A DNA stretch of 64,000 nucleotides from Arcobacteraceae bacterium (lineage in GTDB: Bacteria > Campylobacterota > Campylobacteria > Campylobacterales > Arcobacteraceae): NCBI GenBank assembly GCA_023229945.1, contig JALNYH010000004.1, forward strand, positions 70,558 through 134,557. Direction: 5' to 3'. Positions within the stretch are counted from its first letter, which is position 1. Each line of letters begins with the position of its first letter. The notes beneath the pieces are model-generated. The model was given only the letters and a program-made list of their open reading frames with translations, was not told the origin of the DNA and searched no databases. The position numbers and the translations under genes are program-made. Below are positions 44,284 to 53,540 of this stretch, piece after piece.

Positions 44284-44330
44284 GGTTGGTTCCTTTTTGG
44301 TTTAATTTTTTCTATTTTATATTACCTTTT

Positions 44331-45245
44331 TTATTGTAATTTGTCTAATATATCTAATGGCTCTATACCTATCCTAGAAAAAGCGAACCATTTTTTACCT
44401 AAGTCTTTCAAACTTGCCCCTATATGATAAACTTCCTTATCATCAACTATCATAAATCTATCGTGAGAGTTTTTAAAACATTTTACAGTTATAGTTTTAT
44501 ATTGTGAATTATATTTTTCTATATCTAATTTCAATTGTTTGGATACAGAATGAGTATAAATAGTTACATCAATATTTTGATTTTTACTAAAAAGTGTTAA
44601 AACACTATCATCAATATAATTATCAATTAATACTATATTTGATTTTGCACATCTTATCACATCAGATATAAAGATATAAGCATCAAACATCTGCCCATCG
44701 TAAAATATACCGTGAGATGGTTTTAGTGATTTATTTTCAAGTGCATTGAAAAGTTTATCAAATTTTTCATCAGATTTTATCTCATAACCTAATTGCCTTT
44801 TTTCTATAGCATCCAATCTTTGAAAAAGATTATTATTGAAAGATATGAATTTTCTCATACTTACAAAACTATCCATTATTTTAATACTTACTTCTATTGC
44901 CGTTTTACTTTTTAAAACAGCACTTAACATTGATACGCCCTGTTCTGTAAAAACATAAGGTAAGTACCTTCTCCCTCCATGCTTTTGTGGTGTCACATTT
45001 TGTGATACCAAACTTGAGGTCGCAAATTGCGACCTCAAGTTTTGATACTCATCTTCTGTAAGTTGAAATCTAAATTTTTCAGGAAATCTTTCAATATTTC
45101 TTTTTACTTGTTCATTTAATCTTTTTGATTCTACATCATAAAGATTTGCTAAATCACTATCCAACATAACTTGCAAACCACGAATAGTATATATTTTTGA
45201 TTGTATATCTTGATTTGTTTCAATAAGTTCTATTTTATTTTCCAT
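44331..45245 (-). CDS. ORF6N-domain protein with PLD-like C-terminal domain
   Basis: A 304-residue protein. Residues about 10-100 are an ORF6N DNA-binding domain (TIRGLQVMLDSDLANLYDV, RFPEKFRFQLTEDEY, GGRRYLPYVFTEQGVSML), common in phage and mobile DNA. Residues about 175-300 resemble a phospholipase-D-type fold (IVLIDNYIDDSVLTLF, SHDRFMIVDDKEVYHIGASL), with the HxK-like site reading HDR. It is flanked by similar fragments of a flavin reductase gene start, suggesting insertion. Its role is unknown; defence or phage-related regulation is plausible. Confidence 0.82.
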   Translation of the reverse strand: MENKIELIETNQDIQSKIYTIRGLQVMLDSDLANLYDVESKRLNEQVKRNIERFPEKFRFQLTEDEYQNLRSQFATSSLVSQNVTPQKHGGRRYLPYVFTEQGVSMLSAVLKSKTAIEVSIKIMDSFVSMRKFISFNNNLFQRLDAIEKRQLGYEIKSDEKFDKLFNALENKSLKPSHGIFYDGQMFDAYIFISDVIRCAKSNIVLIDNYIDDSVLTLFSKNQNIDVTIYTHSVSKQLKLDIEKYNSQYKTITVKCFKNSHDRFMIVDDKEVYHIGASLKDLGKKWFAFSRIGIEPLDILDKLQ

Positions 45246-45338
45246 ATTGATGCAACCTTTTCTTTGATAGATTTATTTTATCAAAATTGTCTCTCATAAC
45301 ATAAATATATTACAAATTGCAATTTTATTCTAATGATT

Positions 45339-45380
45339 CTATTTTTTTGATTCGTTTAGGATTGAAAAATCTAATAACAT
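45339..45380 (-). pseudogene. truncated second copy of a flavin reductase gene start
   Basis: After a Shine-Dalgarno AAGGA, the frame reads MLLDFSILNESKK and stops. The intact flavin reductase at 44283 begins MLLNFSTLTESKK. The DNA match continues through the start codon to the upstream site. The rest of the gene is missing. Confidence 0.7.
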
Positions 45381-45388
45381 GGTTTCCT

Positions 45389-48300
45389 TTATCTTATTTG
45401 CAAAATTCCTTCATCACTAACTACTCTAAAACCAATACGATTTGATATTTTTTCAACACAATCAACCAACATACCTCTTATGCTTGAATCAGTTAAAGAA
45501 TTATGAAAATCAATAAGTTTTTGTGTTGTATTTAAATCTGCAATTTTTCTTAAATGGTTTAAAGAATCACGTATAAGATTAAACTTTCTTAATTGCAATA
45601 CTTTTATTAAAAGTTCCTCTGAAAGTTGTATTTTTTCTCTTTCGCATAATCTTAATCCACTTATAATAGTCCATTGAATTTTATCATCTTCTTCATCATA
45701 AACATCATCACTTACTGGAATCCAGTTTGAAGCTATCTTATCCAATATTTTTTCTATATCACCATCTATTTTTTCAGAAGAAATTTGAGAAATGTTATCT
45801 AATACTTTAATGTACTCTACATCAGTAAATTTATATTTTGGAAACTCTTCTAAAAGCCAGTTTACAAACTCTGGTAATGCTGGATGAGAATATTTATTAT
45901 CTAACGTTCCAGCCCATTCTAAAGTTGAATTCATAATATAATTTAGTCCCGTACTTAAAGATGAGATGATATTAATATATTCTTCATTTGTAAATTTTCT
46001 TATAGATAATCGTTCTAACCCTTTAAGTGCAGTTTCTTTGTCTATATGTCCTATTAAAAAACACCATAATGTTACATTGTCTATACTTTGGGTGCTTAGT
46101 TGTTCTACAGCATATATCTGGTCATGAAAATTATCTTTGCTCGAAAGTAAAAGATTCAATTTAAATTTAATATCTTCCGATAAAAAATCTGAAGCATATA
46201 AATCAAATAATCCATCTAAAAATTTATCTTCTATTTTTAATGAAAATAAACTATTTAGCAATTCTACAATTTGTTCATCATTTAAAGATTTTGTCTTCAC
46301 TAATTCAAAAAATTCACACTCTGGCATCTGCCAAAAATTGTTTTTAAATTCATAAGCATTTATATAATACTCTTCTCCAAACTCTAGCCACTCATTTTTT
46401 ATCTCTTCATATAGTACTTTTAATTCATCCTCCACTAAACTAGAAATTTTTACAGCAATTGAAAATCTTATAATTGAAGGTACTTTATCATCTTTAACAA
46501 TCTCAATCCATTTTTCTTGAGGTATTTTCTCTTGATTTAAATTGTTAATTAAAGAACGCAAAGCAGATATTTCTTCTTCATCTGTATGTTCAGAAACTGC
46601 TCTATTCAAATATAATTCAAGTGCTTCTTCTGCCATCTCATCCACTGCCTCTTGCCAATCATGTAGATGAAATTTATGTTCAATATTTTTGCCAAGCATA
46701 TTCATTAAAACTTTTTTGGTTAACTCTTTATCTTTTTTGGCTGTTAGAATTTTTGCTCCACCATAATGTAATGCCCAACCATTTATAATGTATTCTTCAG
46801 CTTTTTGAGGCAAATTTTTAAAAAACCAGTCTAATAATAAATTTCCAATACTTTCCATGATAGATGATGAATCACTAGAACGCCAAGCATTAGCCAAAAG
46901 TTCACCTAATTCTCGTCGTGTATCACCATCAATTTTAGCTCCATTTACAACACACCTTGCTATTAACCTAAGAGATGTGAAAAAAGCATCATCATCTTTT
47001 TTAATTTGTTCTTTTATTATTTCATTTGATTTTTCGTATGACTCTAATGCAAATTGAATAGTCTGTGCCCAAGGTCTTGAAATGATTTTTTCAAAACCAT
47101 TAATTATCTCTTCCTCTTTATTTTCTAAAATATATTGAGATGATAAATACTCTTGAATGGTTGGATAAGTAAACTGCCATCTGCTTGATACTTTTGATAA
47201 AATTCCATACTTATGTAGGTTTTCTAAATACTCTTGTGGTTTGTCACAATATCCTAAATTTCGTAAATATCTTAAAATCTCTTTTTCATTGAATCCTATA
47301 TGTTCTTGAGCTAATCCTTGATAAGCTAAATATTCTGCTACCTCTCGTAAATAAGGAGTATTATTCTCTCCTTGACTTGGCTTATGCTCTGGTAAAAAAA
47401 GAATATCTAAATATTGTTCTAAAATTTCAGTTCTTGATGTTGGCAGACTAGTATCTGGTTTGAAAGTAGCTAATACTAAAGATAAAAATAATGGTATTCT
47501 TAGTAAATGCATAAGTTCAGAGTTATACTTAGTATGTTCTAGCAACTTATTTCCATCTATCTTTGCACCAAAATGACTATAAGACTTTGAAAATTCTACA
47601 ATTTTTTCATCACTTAATCGTCTTATTTCAAGAGTTCTTACATCTAAATTTTTTGTTAATATCGAGCTATCTCTTACTGTTAACAAAAAATCTGTTTTTG
47701 GAAATCTAGAAATATGTCTGATTATTTTATCGAAAACATTTTGTCTTTCAGTGTTGCTAAGTTCATCTAATCCATCAAAAAAGATAGCTACACGACCAGC
47801 TGAACACATATAATTCCAATCGATTCTAACATGATAAGAGTCATTTATTATTGTATTTAAATGATTAATAACAGAGCTACTTTCTATTAATGTAGAAAGA
47901 GGGATAAATGCAGGTAATTTAATTTTATCTTGACTTAAATTATAAGATATTGCTTTTAGTAGTGTTGTTTTTCCCAAGCCTGCTCCTGCATTTATAACAG
48001 CTTGGGATATCTCACTATTTGGAAAATCTTTTAATTCAAAATAACTCTTCGGTTTTATCTCTCTCCAACTTCTTAAATCTTCAAATTCAAAATCTTGATA
48101 ATCAGAAGATGAGTTTTCATAAAGTTCAGGCCATAAAAAAAGTTCATCAATACCACCACAAAGTTCTGTTCCAGGTACAGATAAAATATGAAACTCATTT
48201 TTTATAGCTTCTTTATAAATAGATACTCCCCAATGTGGAGAATCTTCTATTTCAATTTCATAATTTCTTAAAAGTTCTTCTAGTAAATGTGAGCAAGTAA

Positions 48301-48931
48301 AACTTCTTCTTATCCTCGCATAACCACCTATCATATCTCTCAAATGAGAAAATAAAATAATTTTACTTTGATTGCTGTTCGGCATCCAGTTTGAACAATA
48401 GTCTTTTTCAATATCACCAAAAGGTATTATTTTCACTTCAACATTTTTTAATAACTCATATATATCATCATTATTTGACAATATATCAGGTTGAGTTATT
48501 TTGCTTACTATTCTTTTCTGTTCCGTATTAAGACTATCAATCCACTCTTCAATATTTTCTTTTCCTTTAGCCCTTTCACAAAGTTCTTTTAATTCTTGTA
48601 TAGTTGAATCAGTATTGCTAATAGCGAGAATAATAGAATAGCTTTGCCCTTTACTCTGACAAATATCGGCTTGAGTTTTAAAACTAGACCATAACTTTTT
48701 CCATTCTTGCGATGATGAGTTCAATCTTTCTTTAGCTTGAATACATTCTTTTTTTCCATTGGAATAAGTTACTACTACATCATCAACTGCTTCTGGTGCT
48801 TCAACTCGAACACTTTCTATAGTTTCTTCACTTGTTCTTGACGAATCAACTAATCTTCCTAGATATAAAGCGGCAATTGAATTTTGATAATATATTCCTG
48901 ATTGTGTTGTTGTTCCACCTGATTCTGCCAT
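45389..48931 (-). CDS. nuclease-NACHT NTPase, probable anti-phage protein
   Basis: A 1180-residue protein. Residues 1-150 look like a Cap4/DUF4297-type restriction nuclease: GGTTTQSGIYYQ at the N-terminus, then AVDDVVV (Asp50/51) and IQAKE (Gln65, Lys67) as the probable PD-(D/E)xK core. Residues about 300-480 are a NACHT NTPase with Walker A GAGLGKTT (316-323) and Walker B FFDGLDEL. Residues about 520-1180 are helical repeats (HEAT-like) that probably sense the trigger. This architecture matches STAND-class defence proteins that cut DNA on recognising phage. AAAAAAGG precedes the ATG. The neighbourhood is accessory DNA. Confidence 0.88.
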   Translation of the reverse strand: MAESGGTTTQSGIYYQNSIAALYLGRLVDSSRTSEETIESVRVEAPEAVDDVVVTYSNGKKECIQAKERLNSSSQEWKKLWSSFKTQADICQSKGQSYSIILAISNTDSTIQELKELCERAKGKENIEEWIDSLNTEQKRIVSKITQPDILSNNDDIYELLKNVEVKIIPFGDIEKDYCSNWMPNSNQSKIILFSHLRDMIGGYARIRRSFTCSHLLEELLRNYEIEIEDSPHWGVSIYKEAIKNEFHILSVPGTELCGGIDELFLWPELYENSSSDYQDFEFEDLRSWREIKPKSYFELKDFPNSEISQAVINAGAGLGKTTLLKAISYNLSQDKIKLPAFIPLSTLIESSSVINHLNTIINDSYHVRIDWNYMCSAGRVAIFFDGLDELSNTERQNVFDKIIRHISRFPKTDFLLTVRDSSILTKNLDVRTLEIRRLSDEKIVEFSKSYSHFGAKIDGNKLLEHTKYNSELMHLLRIPLFLSLVLATFKPDTSLPTSRTEILEQYLDILFLPEHKPSQGENNTPYLREVAEYLAYQGLAQEHIGFNEKEILRYLRNLGYCDKPQEYLENLHKYGILSKVSSRWQFTYPTIQEYLSSQYILENKEEEIINGFEKIISRPWAQTIQFALESYEKSNEIIKEQIKKDDDAFFTSLRLIARCVVNGAKIDGDTRRELGELLANAWRSSDSSSIMESIGNLLLDWFFKNLPQKAEEYIINGWALHYGGAKILTAKKDKELTKKVLMNMLGKNIEHKFHLHDWQEAVDEMAEEALELYLNRAVSEHTDEEEISALRSLINNLNQEKIPQEKWIEIVKDDKVPSIIRFSIAVKISSLVEDELKVLYEEIKNEWLEFGEEYYINAYEFKNNFWQMPECEFFELVKTKSLNDEQIVELLNSLFSLKIEDKFLDGLFDLYASDFLSEDIKFKLNLLLSSKDNFHDQIYAVEQLSTQSIDNVTLWCFLIGHIDKETALKGLERLSIRKFTNEEYINIISSLSTGLNYIMNSTLEWAGTLDNKYSHPALPEFVNWLLEEFPKYKFTDVEYIKVLDNISQISSEKIDGDIEKILDKIASNWIPVSDDVYDEEDDKIQWTIISGLRLCEREKIQLSEELLIKVLQLRKFNLIRDSLNHLRKIADLNTTQKLIDFHNSLTDSSIRGMLVDCVEKISNRIGFRVVSDEGILQIR

Positions 48932-49054
48932 ATTAGTAAACCTTTTTTATTATGCTGAAATTAAATATTATTATAGCTGTTTATACTAAATTATCTCACT
49001 AACCAATTCCAAAGCCTGTTCCTAATTTTTAAATCTATTCATTCTAAATCTATC

Positions 49055-49402
49055 TTATCCAAGCAATAACCTTTCTCTTTTAGTCAACTTACCATAAACT
49101 AACTCACAAGAGTGGTCTATGAGTTCTTTGAGAAGTTCATCATCCACATCACCACCAACACTTACAGTATTCCAGTGTTTTTTATTCATATGATACCCAG
49201 CTTTTATACCCTCGTAAATAGAATGAAGTTCAAGGGCATAGAGAGGATCGCATTTAAGATTTATGCACAGAGGATTTTCATCTACCATCAAAGCAAACAT
49301 TTTATTTGCTATACGATACACCCGCACCACATCATCAAAAGGATAATCGAAAGTTGCACCATTTTTTGATAAAAGGTATTTATCTATATCTTGAAAATTC
49401 AT
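49055..49402 (-). CDS. MmcQ/YjbR-family protein
   Basis: A 115-residue protein with the CyaY-like fold of the MmcQ/YjbR family: FDYPFDDVVRVYRIANKMFAL, LCINLKCDP, GYHMNKKHWNTV and the C-terminal LIDHSCELVYGKL. Often annotated as DNA-binding, but the function is unproven. AGGAG precedes the ATG. Confidence 0.88.
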   Translation of the reverse strand: MNFQDIDKYLLSKNGATFDYPFDDVVRVYRIANKMFALMVDENPLCINLKCDPLYALELHSIYEGIKAGYHMNKKHWNTVSVGGDVDDELLKELIDHSCELVYGKLTKRERLLLG

Positions 49403-49478
49403 GTACTGATTCTCCTTGTTCTATCTAGCAAAATTATGCCTATATTTTATTATTTGCTACATTTCTTATTCTGTTATT

Positions 49479-49748
49479 TTATTGCAATTTATCTTTACTA
49501 TCAAGTGCTTTTTTCGTTTGGCTATTGAGTTTTCTCTCTATCTTTTTTATATCATCTTCTGGTTTTACATTTTCAGGAATGATACCTCTACTTATTAAAG
49601 TTTCTCTGACTGCTTCATTGTTTGTGATATGTTCATTTGAAATCTCAACTTCTGTATTCATAAGCTTTTCTCTTGCATTGTAGATAGTTATCTCTGTTGC
49701 AAAGTCTTTTGCTTTGAGTAAAATAGTTGGCATAAAATCTTTTTCCAT
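49479..49748 (-). pseudogene. C-terminal remnant of a DinD-like DNA-damage protein
   Basis: An 89-codon frame matching only the last third of DinD-type proteins (about 280 residues): KAKDFATEITIYNAREK, EHITNNEAVRETLISRGI and PEDDIKKIERKL. The BRO-N part is absent. A GGAGA site and ATG (49748) precede it directly, suggesting a deletion from just after the original start. The fragment could still be made. Confidence 0.7.
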
Positions 49749-49839
49749 AAATATCTCCAAAATTTATCTTGATAGGTGTTATTATATACTACTTTAAGAA
49801 ATTATCTTAAAAATATGACAAATTGCAATGTTTTATCGA

Positions 49840-50250
49840 CTATAATTTTACTAACAACAAAGCAAAAACAACACTCAAAAATAAGCACAAAGGGGAAAAA
49901 TATTTGGTGTCATACTCTGCAAATGGGGTATCTTTTATCTTTTTAAAAAAACCAACAATATGAAACTCTCCAATAGCTCGAACAAAAAACAAAACAGCGA
50001 TTATCCATCCAAGATAAACTACCAACTCACTATTATCCACCCAAAAATAAAGCGAATAAGCGACACTAGCAAAACCAAACAATACAACTCCAACCAAAAA
50101 TGTCAAAGCCTTTGAAGGATTAAGAAGTTGTACACCATCTTTGGTAGGCAAGGCTTTATCTAGCCCAACTTTGCCACCAAGAGCCCAATAGATATGAAAC
50201 AGTGACATGATAAGTAGAAGGGTTATTGTAGTGATTGTGAGGAAGTACAT
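49840..50250 (-). CDS. DUF3995-type membrane protein
   Basis: A 136-residue protein with four membrane segments. HIYWALGGKVGLDKALP after the first segment and the end FFVRAIGEFHIVGFFKK are the DUF3995 pattern. The function is unknown. It is a single gene. Confidence 0.82.
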   Translation of the reverse strand: MYFLTITTITLLLIMSLFHIYWALGGKVGLDKALPTKDGVQLLNPSKALTFLVGVVLFGFASVAYSLYFWVDNSELVVYLGWIIAVLFFVRAIGEFHIVGFFKKIKDTPFAEYDTKYFSPLCLFLSVVFALLLVKL

Positions 50251-50297
50251 GATGCTCCTTTGATAGAATATATTTTCTCAATAACTAAAAAGATTGT

Positions 50298-51404
50298 TTA
50301 TAAAATATTTGTGGTCGTACAACTAACACAATTATTTACCACAAAAACCCCTCTTGCTCTCTCTTCCCCATTTATCAAAATCGTGATAAAATGTTCCCCA
50401 CTATAATGTTTTCGTGTTGTCATATCTTTAAAGCTTTGTTTTTTTATGAAAGTTTTGCTCTTGATTCCAAGGTAACTTTCCGCTATCATAAAAACTTTTT
50501 TTGTGTGGCTTTTGTTTGATTTGAGATATTCTATCACATACTCTAACCGAATATTCCCAATAATTTCTTTGGATGTTAGTTCAAATGAGAAGTGAAAGTT
50601 TTCCCCTATTTGTACCATTTTATCATAGATAAAATTTTCGATATTTACATGGTCTAATCTCTGGAGATTGAAAAGTTTGAGTATCTCACTATCTCCTTTT
50701 TTTAGTAAAGTTCGTGAAGCATGTTTGCATATCCAGTCTAATTCTTTGGAAACACCTTGATTGTTTTTAACAAACTCTTTTACTATGTGGGGATGGTCTT
50801 TTGAGATATCATTTAGATTATTAGCTACCGATTTTCGCACATAGATACTTGGGTCGTTTTTAAGAAGTTCTATGATTTCCAAAACTTTTGAGGGGTCAAT
50901 TTTGAATTTTGGAAGTGCCACCGCCCATGGAAGTCTTGGACGACACCCTTCTGATGAGAGTCGTCGTAAATGTTCATCATCACTTTTTGCCCAGATTTTC
51001 ATCTGCATCATTGTTTGTTCTTCATATTTGATGATAAATTGTCGCACAGCAAATTCACTACTAGAACCCACGGTAAAAACAGCCAATGCCTCCATCGAAT
51101 TCTCAAAATCATCCAGCCCAAAAACCTCTACAAAATCTTGAAAAAACATCGCTTCAAATGAAAAAAAATCTTTTGAAACAGGTTTTAAAATCTCTAATTG
51201 CTCTTGATAAGAAAGTGGAAGAAAAGAGTGAAGTTGTACAGATATATACCTCATACGAGCTTTGAGTTCTAGCTCACTCCAAATATCACAAAAGAGAGAA
51301 GATAGAAAAATTTCCTCTTCAAAAAGAGGATAATGCACTCTGATTTTGTTTGCTAAGTTTGTAATATACTCATGTGTATAAATATTTTTAAGTGGTTCTG
51401 CCAT
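50298..51404 (-). CDS. AlkC/AlkD-like DNA alkylation repair glycosylase
   Basis: A 368-residue protein of HEAT-like helices. The diagnostic region is SEGCRPRLPWAVALPKFK, followed by DPSIYVRKSVANNLNDISKDHP, typical of AlkC-type glycosylases that remove 3-methyl purines. The C-terminal 110 residues form an extra beta-rich domain also seen in longer family members. It overlaps the EamA transporter gene by one base. The Ada-like gene at 37833 is a second alkylation-repair gene nearby. Confidence 0.85.
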   Translation of the reverse strand: MAEPLKNIYTHEYITNLANKIRVHYPLFEEEIFLSSLFCDIWSELELKARMRYISVQLHSFLPLSYQEQLEILKPVSKDFFSFEAMFFQDFVEVFGLDDFENSMEALAVFTVGSSSEFAVRQFIIKYEEQTMMQMKIWAKSDDEHLRRLSSEGCRPRLPWAVALPKFKIDPSKVLEIIELLKNDPSIYVRKSVANNLNDISKDHPHIVKEFVKNNQGVSKELDWICKHASRTLLKKGDSEILKLFNLQRLDHVNIENFIYDKMVQIGENFHFSFELTSKEIIGNIRLEYVIEYLKSNKSHTKKVFMIAESYLGIKSKTFIKKQSFKDMTTRKHYSGEHFITILINGEERARGVFVVNNCVSCTTTNIL

Positions 51405-52297
51405 TAACTTATCTCCATTTTATTTTTCAAAATCATAAGCATTAACCCAACCAATACCACACAAAGGCTTATCAAAAAATACCAACTTGGTGTTTCATTT
51501 AAAACAAGATAGGCTAAAAAAGTGCCAAAAATAGTTTCTAAAAGCAATACACTAGAACTAATCACTGGTGGTAGATTTTTTGAAGCTATGGTAATAGCAA
51601 TAGTTGGAATAGCGGTAGAAAATATCCCAAGCCCTGCAAATAGCAAGAGATTCTCAATCAGCATATTTTGATTTTCCAGTGTGATAGAGGAACTTACATA
51701 ATACAATGAAGGCAGCAATGCCACAAGAAGCATCCCATAAGTGACACTTAGAGATGACGGAGAATACTCCCCTTTTCTTGAATGTAAAATAGCATATAAA
51801 GCAAATAAAAATGCTACACCCAAAGCCAAAAAGTTCCCAAAAATATGAGAAGTTGTGTAGGTAGTATTTGAAAAGTTTGAACCAAAAAGTATCATTATCC
51901 CAAAAATAGCAAGTAAAAATCCTCTTTTTTCTTTGAGTGTTGTGTGTTGGTTTATCCATAATTTATGGACAATTACAAAAAGTGGAGCTATCGACATAAG
52001 AAGTGTAGTTTCTCCTACTGGGGCTAATTGAAATGCTGATGTACCAATATAATAACAACTAAGTATAATAAAGGTATATATCCAAGTGATACGGTGCTTT
52101 AAATCTATAAAAATTATTTTCAAATTAAACTTAAAAAGTAAAAAAAATGACAAAAATACGAAAGCAAACAAAAATCGTAAAGCCACTATCTCATAAGCTT
52201 CAAAGGTAGGTAAAAGCCTGATAAACACCCCAGCCATAGCCCAACCAAATGCAGCTAAAAATAAATACAAAGTAGCGATTGTTTTGATTGTTGGCAT
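51404..52297 (-). CDS. DMT-superfamily (EamA) transporter
   Basis: A 297-residue protein with ten membrane segments in two EamA repeats; the first half has YEIVALRFLFAFVFLS and the second has SSVLLLETIFGTFLAYLVL. It exports metabolites or amino acids in related bacteria. It precedes the AlkC-like gene by overlap and follows a PPOX-like gene by nine bases. Confidence 0.87.
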   Translation of the reverse strand: MPTIKTIATLYLFLAAFGWAMAGVFIRLLPTFEAYEIVALRFLFAFVFLSFFLLFKFNLKIIFIDLKHRITWIYTFIILSCYYIGTSAFQLAPVGETTLLMSIAPLFVIVHKLWINQHTTLKEKRGFLLAIFGIMILFGSNFSNTTYTTSHIFGNFLALGVAFLFALYAILHSRKGEYSPSSLSVTYGMLLVALLPSLYYVSSSITLENQNMLIENLLLFAGLGIFSTAIPTIAITIASKNLPPVISSSVLLLETIFGTFLAYLVLNETPSWYFLISLCVVLVGLMLMILKNKMEIS

Positions 52298-52306
52298 ATA
52301 TATTTC

Positions 52307-52837
52307 TTATATCTTACTCAAATCTGGTGGGATAAAACTTTTTTGATTATATGCTTCAAGTTGCCCTTTACCGTCCATATCTACAGCCCAATTTTTAAGT
52401 TCATCCCTATCCTCAACATATTTCATAATTGGCACAGACATCCCACAACTAGATTCAACTGCATAAATCCTAAATTCAAAAAAATTTCGTATAACACTTT
52501 CTTTGATTAAAAATAAGTTTAAATATTTTTCATAGTTTGTATCATCTTTTTGGATAATTTTAGCTTTACAAAATAGCCTTAAAATCATAGGTTTATCTTC
52601 AAAAGCATTGAATACAATTGTAAATTCACCGTTATTGGCTGCATCTGTATAAGTTCTATTTCCACTTCCAGGATATGAAGCAAATATTAAAGTAGTTTCA
52701 TCAATAACCTTAATTGTATTATAGCCTTTTGGAGAAAGGTTTACCTCTTTACCACTACAACTTGCTATATAAAAAAGTTTTTGTTGTTTAATAAACTCTA
52801 TATCACTTTTTGTTAAAATTTTGTATTGTTTTCCCAT
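52307..52837 (-). CDS. pyridoxamine-5'-phosphate oxidase-family protein
   Basis: A 176-residue split-barrel flavoprotein: FYIASCSGKEVNLSPKGYN, LIFASYPGSGNRTYTDAANN, and MRLFCKAKII-like strands near the middle. The group is often annotated as PPOX-like with FMN or F420 binding, but the substrate is unknown. It is the first gene of a three-gene run with the EamA transporter and AlkC-like genes. Confidence 0.83.
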   Translation of the reverse strand: MGKQYKILTKSDIEFIKQQKLFYIASCSGKEVNLSPKGYNTIKVIDETTLIFASYPGSGNRTYTDAANNGEFTIVFNAFEDKPMILRLFCKAKIIQKDDTNYEKYLNLFLIKESVIRNFFEFRIYAVESSCGMSVPIMKYVEDRDELKNWAVDMDGKGQLEAYNQKSFIPPDLSKI

Positions 52838-52944
52838 TTGATATACCTTTTTTATATCAATATAATATTGTGTATTATAACTAATTGATTATTAATAATC
52901 AAAATTTATTATAATATATTTTATTAATTTGTTACCGAAAACCC

Positions 52945-53028
52945 CTAAAAAAGAAAACTTTCATCTTCTGGTAGCTGTATGATAGATTGTAAATCTTCAT
53001 CAGTTGATATTCTATGTGTTAGTATCAT
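52945..53028 (-). pseudogene. 5' remnant of a GNAT acetyltransferase gene
   Basis: A 27-codon frame with AAGGA upstream. The product ends with LQSIIQLPEDESFLF, the start of a typical GNAT domain (QLP....LF), then stops. No continuation is visible downstream. Confidence 0.5.
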
Positions 53029-53051
53029 AATCCATTCCTTATTTACCCTCT

Positions 53052-53333
53052 TCACCCATAAACATGCAAAATAATATCCGCACCTTTTTCTCTAATCTCT
53101 ACCAAACTTTGGTATTCTTTGCTCTCATACCATTGTTTTGCGATGTCGGCTGATTCAAATTCGATAGCTACCACATCAGGATACTCAGTCACACCTACAA
53201 ATGAATCTATATTAGTTCCCCTAAATAATACTTTCCCACCATAAGGTATAAGTGTATTGGAGACTTGGTTTTTGTACTCTTGCCATTTGTCATAATTATT
53301 TATCTTGATTTGTCCTATTACATAAACTGACAT
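53052..53333 (-). CDS. DUF1330-family protein
   Basis: A 93-residue dimeric alpha-beta barrel protein: YVIGQIKINNYDKWQEY, then VLFRGTN, VAIEFESADIAKQWYESKEY and the end GADIILHVYG. The family is widespread and uncharacterised. It lies on the same strand as the preceding remnant. Confidence 0.87.
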   Translation of the reverse strand: MSVYVIGQIKINNYDKWQEYKNQVSNTLIPYGGKVLFRGTNIDSFVGVTEYPDVVAIEFESADIAKQWYESKEYQSLVEIREKGADIILHVYG

Positions 53334-53397
53334 AGTGTTACTCCAGATTTTATCGTATAAAGTTATTTGTATTATAATGTAAATTTGGTTTGAGATA

Positions 53398-53423
53398 TAT
53401 GTGTTGTGAATTTTTGCTAGTTT
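53398..53423. repeat. direct repeat bracketing the second leuA (copy 1)
   Basis: A 26-bp sequence ending TTGTGAATTTTTGCTAGTTT, with 25 of 26 bases identical to 55150-55175. Confidence 0.7.
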
Positions 53424-53470
53424 AATTTTAAGTTAGTTGTAGATTTTCTTTTAAGTTTTAGCTCTTTTAA

Positions 53471-53540
53471 TAAAAATTCTGTGGTCTATAATTTCGACCA
53501 CAAATTTCAAGCAATATGATTTAACTCACATTGCTTGAAA
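53471..53540 (-). terminator. two hairpins ending the second leuA
   Basis: The proximal stem TTTCAAGCAAT/ATTGCTTGAAA (53505-53540) contains the stop codon. A second stem TGTGGTC/GACCACA (53480-53502) is followed on the minus strand by GAATTTTTATT, typical of intrinsic termination. Confidence 0.7.

Noticed and set aside
49112..49369. An 85-codon plus-strand frame opposite the MmcQ/YjbR gene
   Set aside because: It is fully antisense to a clear family member, and its product has no recognisable pattern.
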